Source: an uncultured Acidobacteriia bacterium
GTDB lineage: Bacteria > Acidobacteriota > Terriglobia > Bryobacterales > Bryobacteraceae
Assembly: GCA_903875575.1 (NCBI GenBank)
Contig: CAIQWJ010000080.1
Span: 1-39,262, forward strand
Length of the DNA: 39,262 nucleotides
Direction of reading: 5' to 3'
Shown here: positions 37,377-39,262 of the stretch, piece by piece
How positions within the stretch are numbered: the stretch's first letter is position 1
Layout of the letters: each line of letters begins with the position of its first letter
Position numbers and translations under genes: made by a program
The notes under the pieces: generated by a model
The model's database searches: none
The model's input: only the letters and a program-made list of their open reading frames with translations
What the model was told of the DNA's origin: nothing

Positions 37377-38666
37377 CTAAACGGTGGAATCTGACGGGGC
37401 GGTTTGGAGCGGTGGTGGGGCATCAACGCTGCGTTCGAGTTTCTTCGCGAGCCAGAGGCTGAACATGCAGAAGCCCACGAACAGGTAGAAACCCGGGAGG
37501 ATCTTCGAACTGTCAGTCGGGATCACGAGTTGCACGCCCTTGCCCTGCAGGCCTCCGAGTGCGTTGCCGATCAGGCCGTTAAAGGCGACGAACGACATGA
37601 AGATGGCCAGCGCCATGACGTCGGCCATGGACCATTTGGAAGACTCCAGGGCGAAAAACCTGGCGAGGCGGAATCGTGTCAGAAGAGAGGGTTGTATCAG
37701 GCAGAGAGCGGTGGCTATGACCTTGAGGGCAGGGAAGACCACGCTGAACATGAGCACCAGAACGCCGACCAGCATCATCTCCGGCTGGCCCATGGTGATG
37801 AGGGTATGGAAGACCTCGAGAACGCTTTTGCTTTGGTAGTAGAGCAACTGCTCCGGAAACGAGATTCCCTGGCCGAAGAAGGTCAGGGACAGGCTTGAGA
37901 TCTTCGCTTCCACTTCCAGCATGGGAGTCAACAGACCGCCCGCCAGCAGGATCACGCAGAAGAGCAACTGAAGCGCGATCGCCGGGCGGCTGTTGCCGAG
38001 GATCAAAAAGGCGAGGGCGGTTGCGCAGAGTGCCAGCAGATAGTGAAAGCTGACGCTGGAATCGAGGTCGGCGATTCGTTTGCTTAGTTCCGTTTGGCAG
38101 GCGGGGCCATTCGCGCAGTTGTATTGCTTCAGAATGCCCGAATACCAGGTCGTGTCGACGGCACCGAAGGTAGTCTTCGCTCCATCCGTCATGACGTTGC
38201 GCATGTAGTCGCGCAGGGCCTTCTTGTTCTCCGGTTTGCCGAGCTCTTTGAGAACCATGTCGGCGTATTCCGGGACATGGGGCTTCAGACCGGCCAGCAT
38301 GTTGGTGATCATCATGGCCTGAGCCTGGGCGGCGAAGCCTGCGAGACCGCCGCCCTCGGCAGGTTTCGGTATCAACTGGGTCTTCACCTGATCGAGGAGA
38401 TTGTTGAGCGATTTGACGATGGTGGGGCGGAGGCTGGCACCGCTGCTGGCGGTCAGATCCAGGGCGTCAATCTGTGCGCTGAGAATGGGAACGATCTTCT
38501 CTACCCAGCGATCCGCGTTCAGGAGGCCGTAGCGGACGTGACTAATTTCGGCGAGTTCCATGCGCCGGAGGCGGCGCGAGGACAGGATGCCGACGGTCTG
38601 GTAGACGGAATTGGCGGCGGCGGCGAGCAGGAGCAGGCCGGCGACGAGTCGAAGATAGTGTTTCAG
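37377..38666 (-). CDS. PqiA-like multi-pass membrane protein with a large N-terminal domain
   Basis: The C-terminal half resembles paraquat-inducible protein A: VFPALKVIATALCLI, SSKWSMADVMALAIFMSFVAF, and LPGFYLFVGFCMFSLWLAKK. It lacks the zinc ribbons of PqiA. Ahead of it, about 150 residues (DRWVEKIVPILSAQIDALD... to TELSKRIADLDSS) probably lie outside the cytoplasm. The first in-frame ATG is 38561, but the frame continues upstream and a CTG at 38666 with GAGG seven bases away adds a membrane helix (HYLRLVAGLLLLAAAANS). That start, giving 429 residues, makes better sense topologically. PqiA proteins take part in lipid transport across the envelope; the role here is inferred. No MCE-domain partner is in the window. 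Confidence 0.75.
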   Translation of the reverse strand: MKHYLRLVAGLLLLAAAANSVYQTVGILSSRRLRRMELAEISHVRYGLLNADRWVEKIVPILSAQIDALDLTASSGASLRPTIVKSLNNLLDQVKTQLIPKPAEGGGLAGFAAQAQAMMITNMLAGLKPHVPEYADMVLKELGKPENKKALRDYMRNVMTDGAKTTFGAVDTTWYSGILKQYNCANGPACQTELSKRIADLDSSVSFHYLLALCATALAFLILGNSRPAIALQLLFCVILLAGGLLTPMLEVEAKISSLSLTFFGQGISFPEQLLYYQSKSVLEVFHTLITMGQPEMMLVGVLVLMFSVVFPALKVIATALCLIQPSLLTRFRLARFFALESSKWSMADVMALAIFMSFVAFNGLIGNALGGLQGKGVQLVIPTDSSKILPGFYLFVGFCMFSLWLAKKLERSVDAPPPLQTAPSDSTV

Positions 38667-38729
38667 GAGACCGCCTCGCTGAGCTTTATCCGGACGTTCC
38701 GCATTGGAGCCATGATACCGCCGACCGGT

Positions 38730-39262
38730 CTATTGAATCTGTGAGTAAGCAGCGGCTTTGTATAGCGTGATGTTCTGTTTGGTCACGATCTGGCCTCCGT
38801 GGGTAATGGAATCGGCGCGAACCCTGAGCCATTCGGGGTCGGCCGCGAAGATGTCCCAGGCCTTCTCCCGTTCAGCAAGATTATTGAAGGGCGTGAGATA
38901 GACCCAGTTGGGAGTGTCCTGGCCGACAACCATGGTGCCCATCATGATGGGATCTATTCCGACGCGATGGAAAATTTCCTTTTCCTTGCCGCCAAAACGG
39001 TCCATGACGTAGCCGTGTTGCCGTTCGGTGGCTGAGCGGTAGTAACGGAGTTCGAAAATGCGGCCTGTTTTGGGCTTTTCTTTCAGGGGTAGGTAATCCG
39101 GGGAGAAGTCCGCCAGATCGATTAGGGCACTATCCGCGGAATCGTAAGGTGGGAGGTCTGGCTGTTCGAGTTCGGCCAGAGCTTTCTGGTATCCGGCGTC
39201 GGCGCGGATGGCTTTATCGGAGGCCAGCATCTGGTCATACCCGGTGTAGCCTTTGAGGATCA
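38730..39262 (-). CDS. NIPSNAP-family protein (5' end outside the window)
   Basis: The frame is open to the window edge (ILKGYTGYDQM precedes the first internal ATG), so the gene starts beyond 39262. The visible 177 residues include a NIPSNAP/ferredoxin-like ABM domain: RIFELRYYRSATERQHGYVMDRF, then GTMVVGQDTPNWVYLTPFNNLAEREKAWDIFAADPEW in family layout (shown here only as the key order R-F-E-L-R-Y, W-V-Y-L-T, A-W). The part before it may be the end of a first copy of the domain. NIPSNAP proteins have no established reaction. It ends 63 bp before the proposed CTG start of the PqiA-like gene. Confidence 0.8.
   Translation of the reverse strand, partial: ILKGYTGYDQMLASDKAIRADAGYQKALAELEQPDLPPYDSADSALIDLADFSPDYLPLKEKPKTGRIFELRYYRSATERQHGYVMDRFGGKEKEIFHRVGIDPIMMGTMVVGQDTPNWVYLTPFNNLAEREKAWDIFAADPEWLRVRADSITHGGQIVTKQNITLYKAAAYSQIQ

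Overview
The window reads as a chromosomal segment of an acidobacterium, most likely of the Solibacter/Bryobacter group. This is inferred from gene content, not from a marker gene: a TIGR03437 domain (a C-terminal domain described from Solibacter) behind HAF repeats, PEP-CTERM exported proteins, a TonB-dependent receptor with an N-terminal regulatory beta-sandwich, exported PQQ-dehydrogenase and cytochrome c proteins with Gly/Arg-rich tracts, and many TTG/GTG/CTG starts behind good ribosome binding sites. I see no phage, insertion sequence, CRISPR array or rRNA.

Layout. 1-2.7 kb: the start of an unknown minus-strand gene, then a tightly packed trio of ECF-like sigma factor, multi-pass membrane protein and penicillin-binding-protein-like serine hydrolase. 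2.8-4.5 kb: decayed DNA, with a PEP-CTERM beta-propeller gene carrying an in-frame stop, a possible scrap of a TIGR03437 gene, and the end of an M13 metallopeptidase with two stops and two frameshifts. 4.5-9.0 kb: an exported GH51-type arabinofuranosidase, a frameshifted SDR gene, an exported esterase and a CAP-domain protein. 9.2-9.9 kb: an intact Phd/VapC toxin-antitoxin pair under an apparently leaderless promoter. 9.9-13.1 kb: a leftward run of response regulator, acylphosphatase, apt, ispE and prs. 13.2-16.3 kb: an unknown probably exported protein and a TonB-dependent receptor. 16.3-17.0 kb: a second antitoxin/PIN pair whose toxin is broken by two frameshifts. 17-18.6 kb: a DUF71 (COG2102) ATPase overlapping a BtuF-like corrinoid-binding protein. 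18.6-26 kb: xseA, a small unknown protein, a Lys/Ala-rich exported peptide, a HAF/TIGR03437 protein, a DUF900 hydrolase and a ComM-type AAA protein. 26.2 kb: tRNA-Leu(CAA). 26.5-29.7 kb: a Ser/Thr kinase, an SPL-like radical SAM protein and an NF038122-like PEP-CTERM protein. 29.9-34.5 kb: a four-gene molybdenum hydroxylase cluster (iron-sulfur subunit, Tat-exported Mo subunit, XdhC, MocA-like). 34.6-37.3 kb, leftward: a diheme cytochrome c followed by a PQQ-dehydrogenase. 37.4-39.3 kb: a PqiA-like membrane protein and a partial NIPSNAP protein.

How the genes fit together. Several blocks form clear functional units: the Mo hydroxylase with its cofactor-maturation genes; the cytochrome c/PQQ-dehydrogenase pair, a likely periplasmic alcohol or sugar oxidation route; the PRPP-centred purine-salvage and isoprenoid block (apt, ispE, prs); and the corrinoid salvage pair. 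No single locus stands out as a clearly new system. The best leads are the sigma factor/membrane protein/serine hydrolase trio, the DUF71-BtuF overlap, a 51-bp in-frame palindrome-containing insert in the HAF/TIGR03437 gene, a cytochrome c whose second heme domain appears split by a small beta-rich insert, and the leaderless autoregulated-looking phd promoter. All five frameshifts I could place are single-base losses, so real gene decay and assembly error both need to be considered.
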